From NCBI RefSeq assembly GCF_001995095.2, contig NZ_MTSD02000004.1, positions 1-64,000 of the forward strand: a stretch of DNA of 64,000 nucleotides. The letters are read 5' to 3'. Both the position numbers and the translations under genes were made by a program. Shown one piece after another: positions 35,911 through 44,642 of the stretch. Below the pieces are notes generated by a model, which saw nothing but the letters and a program-made list of their open reading frames with translations, did no database searches and was not told the DNA's origin. The stretch's first letter is position 1, and each line of letters starts with the position of its first letter. This DNA is from Oceanospirillum linum. Lineage in GTDB: Bacteria > Pseudomonadota > Gammaproteobacteria > Pseudomonadales > Halomonadaceae.

Positions 35911-37134
35911 ATGATGAGTCAGCAGCCAGGGTTAAAGATCAGGCGTCTGCAGGTTTTGTTAGCCGGGGTCTTCAGTCAGGTTATCTGTATTGGTATCGCC
36001 CGTTTTTCTTATACCCCTTTGCTGCCGGTCATGCAGGAGCAAAGTTGGCTGGGAGATATTGAAGGAGGCTGGCTGGCTGCTGTGAACTATGCCGGATATA
36101 TGGCTGGGGCTTTGCTGGCGGCTTCCCTAAGCGATCTTAATGTGAAGGATAAATTATACCGTATCGGTTTGGTTTTAGCGGTAGTTACTACACTGCTGAT
36201 GGCGGTTACGGAAAATTTCTGGCTTTGGGCGCTGCTGCGTTTTGTGTCCGGCCTGAGCAGTGCCGGTTCGATGTTGATCGCGTCTGCTCTGATTCTTAAT
36301 TGGCTGATCCGGCACGGCCATCGCTCTGAGCTGGGTATCCATTTTGCCGGTGTTGGTATTGGTATTATGGTGGCGGCTCTCTTTGTTGAGCTGATGCTGC
36401 AACTGGGGCAGGACTGGCAGCAGCAGTGGCTCTGGTTTGGTGGTCTGGCAATCGTTCTTGCTTTTCCTGCCTGGCGCTGGCTGCCTCGTCCCGCTTCTGT
36501 TAATACCTCAGGAAGCGGCGCGCCGATGAAGGATATGCCCCCCACCAGGAAGTTTATGTGGCTCATGCTGACGGCTTATTTCTGCGCCGGTTATGGCTAT
36601 GTGATCAGTGCAACCTTTATTGTGACCATTGTTGAGCGTATTCCAGCTCTGAGCGGTATGGGAGCGCTGACGTTTGCTGTAGTAGGACTGGCAGCAGCTC
36701 CGGCGGTTATGAACTGGGATCTGATTGCCCGGCGTATCGGGTATCTTAACGCTTTGCTGATGGCATACAGCCTGCAGATTGCCGGTATTATTCTGCCAAC
36801 CTTTTTCCATTCCCTTGAAGTTGCTCTGTTTAGTGCACTTCTGTTCGGCGGGACTTTTATCGGTTGTGTGAGTCTGGTTCTTACCATGGCGGGACGGCTC
36901 TATCCATCAAAGCCAGCAAAACTGATGGGTAAAATGACGCTTTCATATGGGGCTGCTCAGATGATTGCACCTGCTCTGACCGGTATTCTGGCAGAGAAGA
37001 CAGGACATTATGATCTTGGGCTCTGGCTGGCGGGTGGTTTTGTAGCGGTGGGCACCGTGCTTATTTTCTGGCTGAAGATGACAGACCCTACTGCTCAGGC
37101 GTTAGATGATGAAGGCAAGCTGCAAACGGCGTAG
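35911..37134 (+). CDS. major facilitator superfamily transporter, YbfB/YjiJ group
   Basis: A 407-residue, twelve-helix MFS protein. The N-terminal VICIGIARFSYTPLLPVMQ with the following WLAAVNYAGYMAGALLAA is the mark of the YbfB/YjiJ group. SDLNVKDKLYRIGL takes the place of the MFS loop 2-3 motif. The members have no well-known substrate. AGAGGA lies 4 bases before the first ATG and 7 before the second (35914), so 35914 may be the true start. Transcribed away from brnQ's terminator as a single gene. Confidence 0.82.
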   Translation: MMSQQPGLKIRRLQVLLAGVFSQVICIGIARFSYTPLLPVMQEQSWLGDIEGGWLAAVNYAGYMAGALLAASLSDLNVKDKLYRIGLVLAVVTTLLMAVTENFWLWALLRFVSGLSSAGSMLIASALILNWLIRHGHRSELGIHFAGVGIGIMVAALFVELMLQLGQDWQQQWLWFGGLAIVLAFPAWRWLPRPASVNTSGSGAPMKDMPPTRKFMWLMLTAYFCAGYGYVISATFIVTIVERIPALSGMGALTFAVVGLAAAPAVMNWDLIARRIGYLNALLMAYSLQIAGIILPTFFHSLEVALFSALLFGGTFIGCVSLVLTMAGRLYPSKPAKLMGKMTLSYGAAQMIAPALTGILAEKTGHYDLGLWLAGGFVAVGTVLIFWLKMTDPTAQALDDEGKLQTA

Positions 37135-37177
37135 GCCGTTTGCAGTATGAGTCTTTGCATGTTTGAGCGTAACAAGA

Positions 37178-37600
37178 TCAGCTGATCAACGCTTTTAACA
37201 TCATCCGGATTCTTGGGGCGGCATTTGCCGGGGCATTTCTGCCTATGCTTTCGACCAGTTCACGTTGCTCATCCACTGAAAGGGATTGGCGGCACTCCTG
37301 AAGCCATTGTCTGCCAACAGGGCTTTCATTAAGGCAGTCGTAGGCGACCGCAAGATAGGGAAGGGCCTGAGGGTTTTTGTTGCTCATCCAAAGATCCAGG
37401 GCGCTTTCTTTCAGAAACCAGAACTGGCCGTCTCTTAGCAGTTGGTTTAAATAGCCTGCGATGATCATAGTTGTCTCGTTATATTTGATGTGGGTTTTTA
37501 CATTCTGGTAAAGGCCCGTTAACTTGTCACGTAGCAGAAACTGACCGATTCTGACTGGGATTTTTATTCCATAGTGTCGTTTCGTTAAAGCTGCTAGCAT
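37178..37600 (-). CDS. hypothetical small soluble protein
   Basis: I do not recognise this 140-residue protein. The last 95 residues (from MIIAGYLNQLLRD) look like a well-formed all-helical domain rich in leucine and charged residues (FLKESALDLWMSN, LPYLAVAYDCLNES). The first 44 are basic. The start at 37600 follows GAAGTG by 3 bases; ATG 37468 is the alternative and gives 96 residues. It is divergent from a sensor kinase gene with only 14 bp between starts, so the two promoters must overlap each other's coding ends. No membrane segment or metal motif. Confidence 0.5.
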   Translation of the reverse strand: MLAALTKRHYGIKIPVRIGQFLLRDKLTGLYQNVKTHIKYNETTMIIAGYLNQLLRDGQFWFLKESALDLWMSNKNPQALPYLAVAYDCLNESPVGRQWLQECRQSLSVDEQRELVESIGRNAPANAAPRIRMMLKALIS

Positions 37601-37614
37601 TTCACTTCTTTATA

Positions 37615-39708
37615 ATGCGCGGGACACCTACTTTGCTTTCGTTATCAGTATCCGGGCTGCGGTTTATCGGTCTGTATTTTGTTTTCCTGCCTGTATTTTT
37701 AATTATGCTGCCCGGGGTCACTTCAGCTCAGGCTGATGCATCGGCTGCGGTCGATGAAGTGGATGCAAAATTTGGTTGGCTCGATGATCCGTCAGGAGAT
37801 CTATCACTTCAGCAGGCTATTAACCGGTTTGAATACAATGGCTTTAAGCCTATTGGTGGTTCTTTAAGCCGGGGCTATACACTATCTGACTCCTGGTTAA
37901 GTCTTACGTTGACAGCCTCTGAACTGATGGATTTTGATTATCTGTGGATGGAGCCATCGCAGCTGAATGAAGTCGATGTGTACTATCAGACAGGGATTAA
38001 TGCTTCCGAGGCCGGAAACTATCTGAAGTTGTCTCTGGGTGACCATGGTGATAGTGCTGAGAAACCCTACCTTCATTTCCGTATGCTATTCCCGTTAAAA
38101 AGCATGCGTTCATATCTGTAATACCCGGGCTTTCAGGCTCTGGGTGAATATCAGATCTTTATCCGGGTCAGAACGAATAGTGCCCATACATTAAATGGCC
38201 GGTTGCTGACGGATTCGGCAATGGTCAGGAATAGTAATCTTTACCTCTTCTTCTATGCGGGATTCACTACGGTCACATTTATTTTGGCCGCATTCTCTAC
38301 CTTTGTTGCTTACCGGTTGAGGGATAGGGTTTATTTTTGGTATGCCCTTTATCTGATCACTATTATGGTGGTTTATCTGCCGATCAGTGGTGTCCTTTTT
38401 GTCGTCTTTGAACATGCACCGTCTTATCTGTCCGATCTTTTTAGTGGTGCCGGAACAGGCCTCAGCTTTTTTTGTTTCAGTGTGTTGAGTCTTTATCTGC
38501 TGGCCAGTGGCCGGCCTGTTAACCCGTGGCTTAAACTATATCTGCAGTTTACCGCCGCTGCGGGGCTTGTTCAGGCGTTGCTGTCCCCTTTTGATGCTTA
38601 CGTTTATGTTGCAGAATTTGTTGCTCTGAATGCTGTGGTTTTTTCCTTCGTCCTGCTGATAAGTTTTGGTGTGCGTGTGAAGAATGGCACCACTGGTGAT
38701 CGTTTTGTATTTCTGGCACTTTTTCTTTCTGTGGTCGGCATTGTGATCAATTTCAGCCGATTGTTAGGCTGGATACCGGAAAATATCTTTACTATCCACG
38801 CATTTCAGTTCTCTTCTTTGTTGCACATGCTGCTACTTAACCAGGCTTTTGCTGAACGGGTTATGTCTGCTGAGAAGGATGCCGTGAAATCTGCTCAGCT
38901 CTCTGAGTTGCGAGCTAAGGATATGGCAGCAGGTATGAATCAGGAGCTGATAAAGGTACTGGATCAGGAGAAAATTCTGCGGCTTGAGCAGGAGCGCTTT
39001 ATCGATATGATCTCCCATGAGTACAGAACGCCCCTTTCGATTTTGAAAACGAATTTAGAGATTTTAGAGCTGAAAGAAAAACCTGACTGGACCGGCCGTC
39101 ATAATCTGCATGTGATGCAGCAGGCCACAGAGCGGTTGCAGGAGGTTTTTGATAAGACGATTAAAGGTGCCAGCTGGAAGCAGGCACTGGAGCGCCAGCA
39201 TGAGCATAAGGAGCTGGTCTCTCTGATGGATCACTTTATGGATGAAGCTCATTTGATGTGGAGCGATATTCGTATTCAATATGATGTTCACGTTTCTCAG
39301 GTCTGGTACAAGAGTCTGGACGCCTCTCTGATGAAAACAGTTGTACTTAACCTGATTGATAATGCGCGCAAATACAGTTCAGATCCTTTTGCTATTCGTG
39401 TCATGCTGAGGGCGTCATCAGATGAGAGTGCGCTGATATTTAGTGTCAGAAACCCAGTGGCAGAGTCAGCAAGCCATCAGGATGTTGAGCTGACCAAGAA
39501 GTACATCCGTGGTGCCAATAGTGCCGGAACCAGCGGTCTTGGGCTGGGCCTGAATCTGGTAGAACAAATTGTGGCGGAACAAGGTGACCGGCTAGAGCTT
39601 GTTGAAACAGACAAGCTATTTGAGGCCCGGGTTTATCTGACGGCAGAGATGGACCCAAATGAGAACTTGTCATCATTTGAAAATGGTAAAAAGAAAGCCA
39701 GACCCTGA
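37615..39708 (+). pseudogene. 7TMR-DISM sensor histidine kinase interrupted by an in-frame TAA
   Basis: Two frames in the same register, 37615-38121 and 38203-39708, are one gene with TAA at 38119-38121 (SYL-stop-YPGFQALG). The first part has a signal peptide (ending TSAQA) and the 7TMR-DISMED2 periplasmic domain. The rest has seven hydrophobic helices (about 205-400) and a kinase core: H468 in MISHEYRTPLSIL, N-box VVLNLIDNARKYSS, G-box SGLGLGLNLVEQI. If the stop were CAA the protein would be 697 residues with no other defect. The response regulator follows 64 bp later. The stop may be a read error, a recent mutation or a readthrough site. Confidence 0.78.
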
Positions 39709-39772
39709 TAGCTAATGCTCAAATGGGTTGTGAATCTTAATGTGTACAGCGCAGTCGTATTGTAAGGAGTAG

Positions 39773-40519
39773 GTGAGGGTGAAGGCGTTAAATGAATTAT
39801 CTCAGCCGGTCTCTGTTGTTTTGGTTGAGGATGACCAGTTCTTAAGGGACAGTCTTGTGGAATACCTTGAGCTTAAAGGGCTGGCTGTTGAGGGTACGGG
39901 CACGGCGTCAGGGTTTTACAGCCTGTTGGAGCGGAGGAATTTTCAGGTCGCGATTATTGATATCGGCCTGCCGGACGCCTCAGGGGAAGAATTGGTGGAT
40001 TTTGCCCGTAACAGCAGTGACATGTCTTTAATCGTTATTACCGCGAATGATGGTCTGAATTCAAGGGTGAGCTGTTACCGGGCGGGGGCGGATCTGTTTA
40101 TGGGGAAGCCGGTTCAGGGGCGAGAACTCGCTGCTGCAATTTTGAGCCTGGCTGAGCGTCAGGTTAAGCGTGTTACTTCTGAGTCAGGAGCATTGGAGAG
40201 CCCCGCTGGCTGGCAGTTGAACAGCAGGAGCTGGTCCCTGGTGACGCCCGCTTCGGAAGAGATTGATTGCACGGTGAAGGAGTATCGCCTGCTGTATATG
40301 CTGGCAGAAACACCTTCTGAACCGGTGCGGCGTCCCAGGCTGTTACAGACCCTGTACGGTCGCGATGATGAGAGTGCTCAGCGTGCGCTGGATACGCTGG
40401 TGCGGCGATTGCGGAAGAAAATTCAGCGTTACCATGATGATGAATCGGTTCCGATCCGGACCGTTTACAGTGTGGGATACCTGTTTGCAGACCAGATCGT
40501 GGTTAACGCAGGCCAGTAG
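39773..40519 (+). CDS. OmpR/PhoB-type response regulator
   Basis: A 248-residue regulator for the kinase gene just upstream. The receiver domain (about 10-125) has the acidic pair in VLVEDDQFLRD, the phosphorylated aspartate in AIIDIGLPDASGEEL, the threonine in IVITANDGL and the lysine in MGKPVQ. The effector domain (about 145-240) is a winged helix: TVKEYRLLYMLAETPSEPV, then ALDTLVRRLRKKIQ. The frame starts with GTG at 39773; a second GTG at 39779 has better spacing from AAGGAG and may be the true start. Target genes unknown. Confidence 0.85.
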   Translation: MRVKALNELSQPVSVVLVEDDQFLRDSLVEYLELKGLAVEGTGTASGFYSLLERRNFQVAIIDIGLPDASGEELVDFARNSSDMSLIVITANDGLNSRVSCYRAGADLFMGKPVQGRELAAAILSLAERQVKRVTSESGALESPAGWQLNSRSWSLVTPASEEIDCTVKEYRLLYMLAETPSEPVRRPRLLQTLYGRDDESAQRALDTLVRRLRKKIQRYHDDESVPIRTVYSVGYLFADQIVVNAGQ

Positions 40520-40523
40520 CCGG

Positions 40524-41432
40524 TTACTCAGTGACTGAGGGCTGCATTCCAGAACTCATACCCGTAGGGGATGCCACCAGATCCCGAATGCCATCCAGCT
40601 TGTTTGACCGGTAGTCTTTGCGCCAGACTAACAGGGTTTTAACCTGTGAGAAATGCTCAGGTAGCTCAAATTGCTGAATGCTGGGGCCGATGAGCAGTAC
40701 CTGAAGAACAGACTCGGGAATAACCGCTATCCCTGTACCGGCAGCCACACAGGCGGCCAGAGCGTGGTAGGAGCTCATCTCCATACCATTGCGGGCGGTT
40801 GCCCCTTCTGTGGCGAGCCAGTTTTCAAAGATTCGTCGGTAAGCACAGCCGTTTCGGAAGGTGATCAGGTTTTCATTGAGCGCATCCCGGGCGGTTTTAA
40901 ACCCTTTACCTCTTGCTGTGATCAGCACCAGTTTTTCCTGATGGGCATCCAGACTCTCGAAATCGGACGAGGTGACAGGCTCTGCCACAAAAGCGGCATC
41001 CAGGTCATAGTTTTGTACCCGTTCGAGCAGGTTTGCTGTGGTGTCTGTGATCAGATCCAGTTGCACTTTAGGGTGCCTGGCGTGGTATGCAGAGAGCAGG
41101 TCGGGCAGGCGGGCTGCGGCAGTACTTTCCATGGAGCCGAGTCTGAGCTGCCCCTGAACAACGCCGCCTCTAAAGGCAATTTCGGTATCTTCCGCCAGCT
41201 GGAGAAGGCGGTCGGCATAACGGAGTAGCAGGTCACCTTCCGTTGTCAGTTCAAGCTTTCGGTTTGTCCGGTGGAACAGTGTGGCGCCCAAACGTTCTTC
41301 GAGCTGCATCAGTCGGGTGCTGATATTCGACTGTACCCGGTTGAGCTTTCGGGCGGCGCGGGTGACGCCGCCTTCCGTGGCAACGGTGCGGAAAATTTCT
41401 AATGCATCAAGGTCCAGGTTATTCAGAGCCAT
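40524..41432 (-). CDS. LysR-type regulator next to nitronate monooxygenase
   Basis: A 302-residue LysR regulator. The helix-turn-helix is LEIFRTVATEGGVTRAARKL with RVQSNISTRLMQLEERLGA; the effector-binding domain follows from about 90. It is divergent from the nitronate monooxygenase gene across about 113 bp, so it likely controls it. It converges with the response-regulator gene with only 4 bp between stops. CcpE/CysB-like homologues are not evident. Confidence 0.82.
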   Translation of the reverse strand: MALNNLDLDALEIFRTVATEGGVTRAARKLNRVQSNISTRLMQLEERLGATLFHRTNRKLELTTEGDLLLRYADRLLQLAEDTEIAFRGGVVQGQLRLGSMESTAAARLPDLLSAYHARHPKVQLDLITDTTANLLERVQNYDLDAAFVAEPVTSSDFESLDAHQEKLVLITARGKGFKTARDALNENLITFRNGCAYRRIFENWLATEGATARNGMEMSSYHALAACVAAGTGIAVIPESVLQVLLIGPSIQQFELPEHFSQVKTLLVWRKDYRSNKLDGIRDLVASPTGMSSGMQPSVTE

Positions 41433-41545
41433 CTTGATTCCAGATATGTTGTTCTTGAAATATCATTTTTATTGATTGAGATACTAACATATTCTGATTC
41501 TGGCTCGCCCCTGGGGCGGTAAATAATAATGGCAAGGAGTTGTGT

Positions 41546-42607
41546 ATGCCGACGTCCGTTCTGCAGCCCTCGGCTGCTTTTTTACAGGAAAGGCTTCGTT
41601 TTCCATTATGGCAAGCCCCTATGGCGGGATCTCAGGATAGCGCATTAGCGATTGCTGTGAGTGATGCCGGAGGGTTAGGGGCTATTCCCTGCGCTATGCT
41701 CTCTCCGGAACAGGTCGGTTGCTCACTGGCTCTGGTGAAGGGGAAAACAAAGCGGCCTGTTAATGTGAACTTCTTTTGCCATAACCCACCTGAATCCAAT
41801 GAGGCAGAGCAGGTCGCTTGGCAGGAAGTCCTGCAGCCCTATTACGCTGAAATGGGTCTTGATCCTTTATCCGTATCGCCAGGTTCTGGCCGCCAACCCT
41901 TTTCAGAGGCTTACCTTGAGGCGATCAGGCCCTATCAACCCGATGTGGTCAGCTTTCATTTTGGGTTGCCGGATCAAGCGTTGATCACAGAGATTAAAGC
42001 CTGGGGCGGATTGATTGCTTCCACCGCAACCACGGTTGAAGAGGGTGTATGGCTGCAGGAGAGGGGGGCTGATTTTGTGATTGCTCAGGGTCTGGAGGCC
42101 GGAGGGCATCGGGGACACTTTCTTACAGCAGACCTTGAGTGCCAGTTACCGGTACGGCTTTTGGTGACGGAGTTGGTGTCGAAGGTTGACCTGCCGATTA
42201 TTGCTGCCGGTGGGATCGCCACTGGGGATGATATCGCTGAACTGCTGAGTCTTGGCGCTTCTGCTGTACAGTTAGGAACGGCCTTTTTATTGACACCGGA
42301 AGCCAAAACAACAGACGTGCATCGCAAGGCGCTGAAAAGCGATGGGGTGCGCCATACGGCGGTTACCAATCTGTTTTCCGGAAGACCGGCCCGGGGCATG
42401 GTGAACCGTCTGATGGAGGAGTTGGGGCCAATCTCCTCTCAGGCTCCGGCCTTTCCCCTGGCTTCCCAGGCGATTGCACCTTTACGGGCAGCGGCAGAGC
42501 AACAGGGGCGATGGGATTTCTCGCCGCTATGGTGCGGTCTGTCCGCCGATCAGTGCCGTGAGCTTCCTGCTGCGGAGTTAATTCGTTGGTTAACGGCTAA
42601 GCTGTAA
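41546..42607 (+). CDS. nitronate monooxygenase / 2-nitropropane dioxygenase-like flavoprotein
   Basis: A 353-residue FMN-dependent TIM-barrel enzyme that oxidises alkyl nitronates to carbonyl compound and nitrite. The start APMAGSQDSALAIAVSDAGG holds the usual PMAG of the family, and AQGLEAGGHRGHF (about 176-188) contains the catalytic histidine and FMN phosphate site of class I. AAGGIATG and GASAVQLGTAFLLTPEA complete the FMN-binding half. AAGGAG sits six bases before ATG 41546, so a TTG two codons upstream is unlikely. Propionate 3-nitronate defence or general nitroalkane use are both possible. Confidence 0.85.
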   Translation: MPTSVLQPSAAFLQERLRFPLWQAPMAGSQDSALAIAVSDAGGLGAIPCAMLSPEQVGCSLALVKGKTKRPVNVNFFCHNPPESNEAEQVAWQEVLQPYYAEMGLDPLSVSPGSGRQPFSEAYLEAIRPYQPDVVSFHFGLPDQALITEIKAWGGLIASTATTVEEGVWLQERGADFVIAQGLEAGGHRGHFLTADLECQLPVRLLVTELVSKVDLPIIAAGGIATGDDIAELLSLGASAVQLGTAFLLTPEAKTTDVHRKALKSDGVRHTAVTNLFSGRPARGMVNRLMEELGPISSQAPAFPLASQAIAPLRAAAEQQGRWDFSPLWCGLSADQCRELPAAELIRWLTAKL

Positions 42608-42799
42608 CCGGTCCCCTAAGAACGGATACCCCCGTTGAGGCTATGGAGCTTTAGGTGTCGAGGGTGTGATTGGGCTTGCCCGTTTTTCTTGCCGGATTGG
42701 TGTTTATCACTAATTAAAATATTTTTCGAGGTGTATAAGTTTAATATTGGCTTTATTGGACATGATTTTAGTCATTCCTGCTGATGATATTTAGCGACA

Positions 42800-43810
42800 A
42801 TGGATGATCACAATAACAACATTAACGCTAGAGTAGTGATCATGTCTTCTGATGCATTAACAAACACTGACCGCCCAGGGGTTTCTGGCCGGTCTGTGTT
42901 GGAGGTGGAATCCCTCAATATGCCTTCTGCCCAGAAAGTACTGGGTTTATTAGCGGCTCTGATGATGGTTTTTGTCTGGTCGGGCTATTTTCTCTCCCTA
43001 CGGGCCGGAGCGGTCACTCCGGTCAGTACCTATGAAATTGCGCTGCTGCGCTTTGGTTTACCGGGGTTGATCCTGCTGCCGGTGTTTATCCGTCATTTTA
43101 ATGCGATTGCCCAGGTGCCCAGGTTGTATCTCGTGGGTATGCTGCTGGGAGGGGGGCTGCCCTTTTTCTGGCTGGGTGCTATGGGAATGCAGGTCGGGCA
43201 GGTGGCTGAAGGCAGTACTCTGATCCCCGGGGTAGCCCCGTTATTTGTGACGATGATGGCGGTTCTGGTTTTCAATCAGCCGCTATCCGGCTGGCGTCTG
43301 GGCGGTTTATTACTGATTCTTGCCGGTGTGGTGGCATTTATTGGTAACTCAGTGGCAGGCGATACGCACGTTGGGGCGGTGGTTCTTTTCCTGGCGGCCA
43401 GCTTTCTATGGGCTTTGTTTGCACTGTCAATTCGTCAATGTGGGCTCCCCCCTCTGGTGGCGGCATCTGTGGTAGCGGTGCCGACGGGGTTATTGCTTCT
43501 GATTGCGGGGCCGGTGATACAGCCTGAATTGGGTTGGTTTGACCTGTCTCTGCAGCAGCAGTTTGGCCAAATTGTGGCTCAGGGGCTGGGTGCCGGGTTA
43601 GCATCCGGTTTATTATTTGCCTTTGCCATCAGTCGTCTGGGGGCTGAAGTCACCTCGGCAATCGGGTCTCTGACACCGGTAGCTGCTTCGGCTATTGCCT
43701 ATGTCTGGTTTGGGGAGCAGGTCACCCTGGTGATTGTTGCCGGGATTATGTTGATTAGTCTGGGGGTGATTCTGGCCAGTGGACTTGTAAAAGGGCGTAT
43801 TGCAGAATAA
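42800..43810 (+). CDS. EamA/DMT-superfamily transporter with long N-terminus
   Basis: Up to 336 residues, with ten transmembrane helices from about residue 46. EamA features: LMMVFVWSGYFLSLRAGAV, ALLRFGLPGLILLPV, QVAEGSTLIPGVAPLFVTMM and the closing SAIGSLTPVAASAIAYVWFG. The N-terminal 40 residues are polar and probably not translated in full: ATG 42842 and ATG 42920 (GGAGGTGG about 12 bases before it) are other starts. It converges with an Lrp-family gene, a frequent layout for amino-acid exporters and their regulators, though here the regulator is convergent rather than divergent. Confidence 0.8.
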   Translation: MDDHNNNINARVVIMSSDALTNTDRPGVSGRSVLEVESLNMPSAQKVLGLLAALMMVFVWSGYFLSLRAGAVTPVSTYEIALLRFGLPGLILLPVFIRHFNAIAQVPRLYLVGMLLGGGLPFFWLGAMGMQVGQVAEGSTLIPGVAPLFVTMMAVLVFNQPLSGWRLGGLLLILAGVVAFIGNSVAGDTHVGAVVLFLAASFLWALFALSIRQCGLPPLVAASVVAVPTGLLLLIAGPVIQPELGWFDLSLQQQFGQIVAQGLGAGLASGLLFAFAISRLGAEVTSAIGSLTPVAASAIAYVWFGEQVTLVIVAGIMLISLGVILASGLVKGRIAE

Positions 43811-43823
43811 CTCAACGGCTGAT

Positions 43824-43851
43824 CATACAGCTTCTGGCCGGAAGCTGTATG
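43824..43851. terminator. shared hairpin between convergent transporter and Lrp genes
   Basis: CATACAGCTTC (43824-43834) and GAAGCTGTATG (43841-43851) form a perfect 11-bp stem with a 6-base loop. It has no clear T run on either side, so it is a weak or bidirectional terminator. Confidence 0.6.
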
Positions 43852-43892
43852 ACAGGTTGTCATCTATCCTTTAGCTGATGGACGCCGGTTAT

Positions 43893-44378
43893 TCATTTGA
43901 GATGTTTTAATGGCAGCTCGGTGCATGTTTTGACCTGACGGAGCACAAAACTGGTCCGAATGCTGGCCACGCCTTCGATACGGTTCAGCTCATTCAGCAG
44001 AAAATGTTCGTAGTAGGCCATATCCGGCATCACGACCTTGAGCATAAAGTCGGCATCACTGCCGGTAATCAGGGCGCACTCCAGTACCTCATCATAGTTC
44101 AGAATCTTCCTTTCAAAGGCCTCCAACCGTTCCGGTAGCTGACTGGCCAGGCAGATCTGGACATAGATGGTCATATCCAGACCCAGAGCACTCTGGTTAA
44201 GCAGTGTGACCTGCCGGCTGATGATGCCGGCATCTTCCAATAGTTTGACTCTTCTGGCGCAGGGTGACGGTGATAAGCCTACCTGTTCTGCCAACTCCAG
44301 ATTGCTGATATTGGCATTTTTCTGCAGGACTTCAAGAATTCTGCGGTCGATCCGGTCAAACTGTTTCGTTTTGTGCAT
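43893..44378 (-). CDS. Lrp/AsnC-family transcription regulator
   Basis: A 161-residue Lrp-type protein: DRIDRRILEVLQKNANISNL and LAEQVGLSPSPCARRVKLLE form the helix-turn-helix, and the RAM ligand domain covers about 70-150 (ALITGSDADFMLKVVMPDM). The family senses amino acids, often leucine, alanine or lysine. The neighbour converging with it is an EamA exporter. Its N-terminal SPCARRV shows the conserved SP-PC-RV segment. The 264 bp upstream of it are shared with the divergent GGDEF-EAL gene. Confidence 0.88.
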   Translation of the reverse strand: MHKTKQFDRIDRRILEVLQKNANISNLELAEQVGLSPSPCARRVKLLEDAGIISRQVTLLNQSALGLDMTIYVQICLASQLPERLEAFERKILNYDEVLECALITGSDADFMLKVVMPDMAYYEHFLLNELNRIEGVASIRTSFVLRQVKTCTELPLKHLK

Positions 44379-44642
44379 GATTAATAGTCTTATTATTGTT
44401 TGTGTGGCAGTGCGCGAGACTCGGAGATCTGCTATTTAGCTAGTTTTTATTGTTATGGAAGGTGGATTCTATAGGCTTTTAACTTGGTTTTCCTTTTTTT
44501 TCACTGGATTCATCTGATTTTTGTATCTTCTATAACTAATGATAGAGGGTCGTATAAAGGTTTGAGCTGTATCATCAGCGGATGCGATATCTCCTGTTTT
44601 AATGGGTGCCCTTTTCCGGGTCAGCCGTTTGAGAGCAAGTGA

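Noticed and set aside
38203-38400. Independent start for the kinase half at 38203
   Set aside because: The upstream 500 bp encode the matching 7TMR-DISMED2 domain in the same frame; the stop between them is a single codon.
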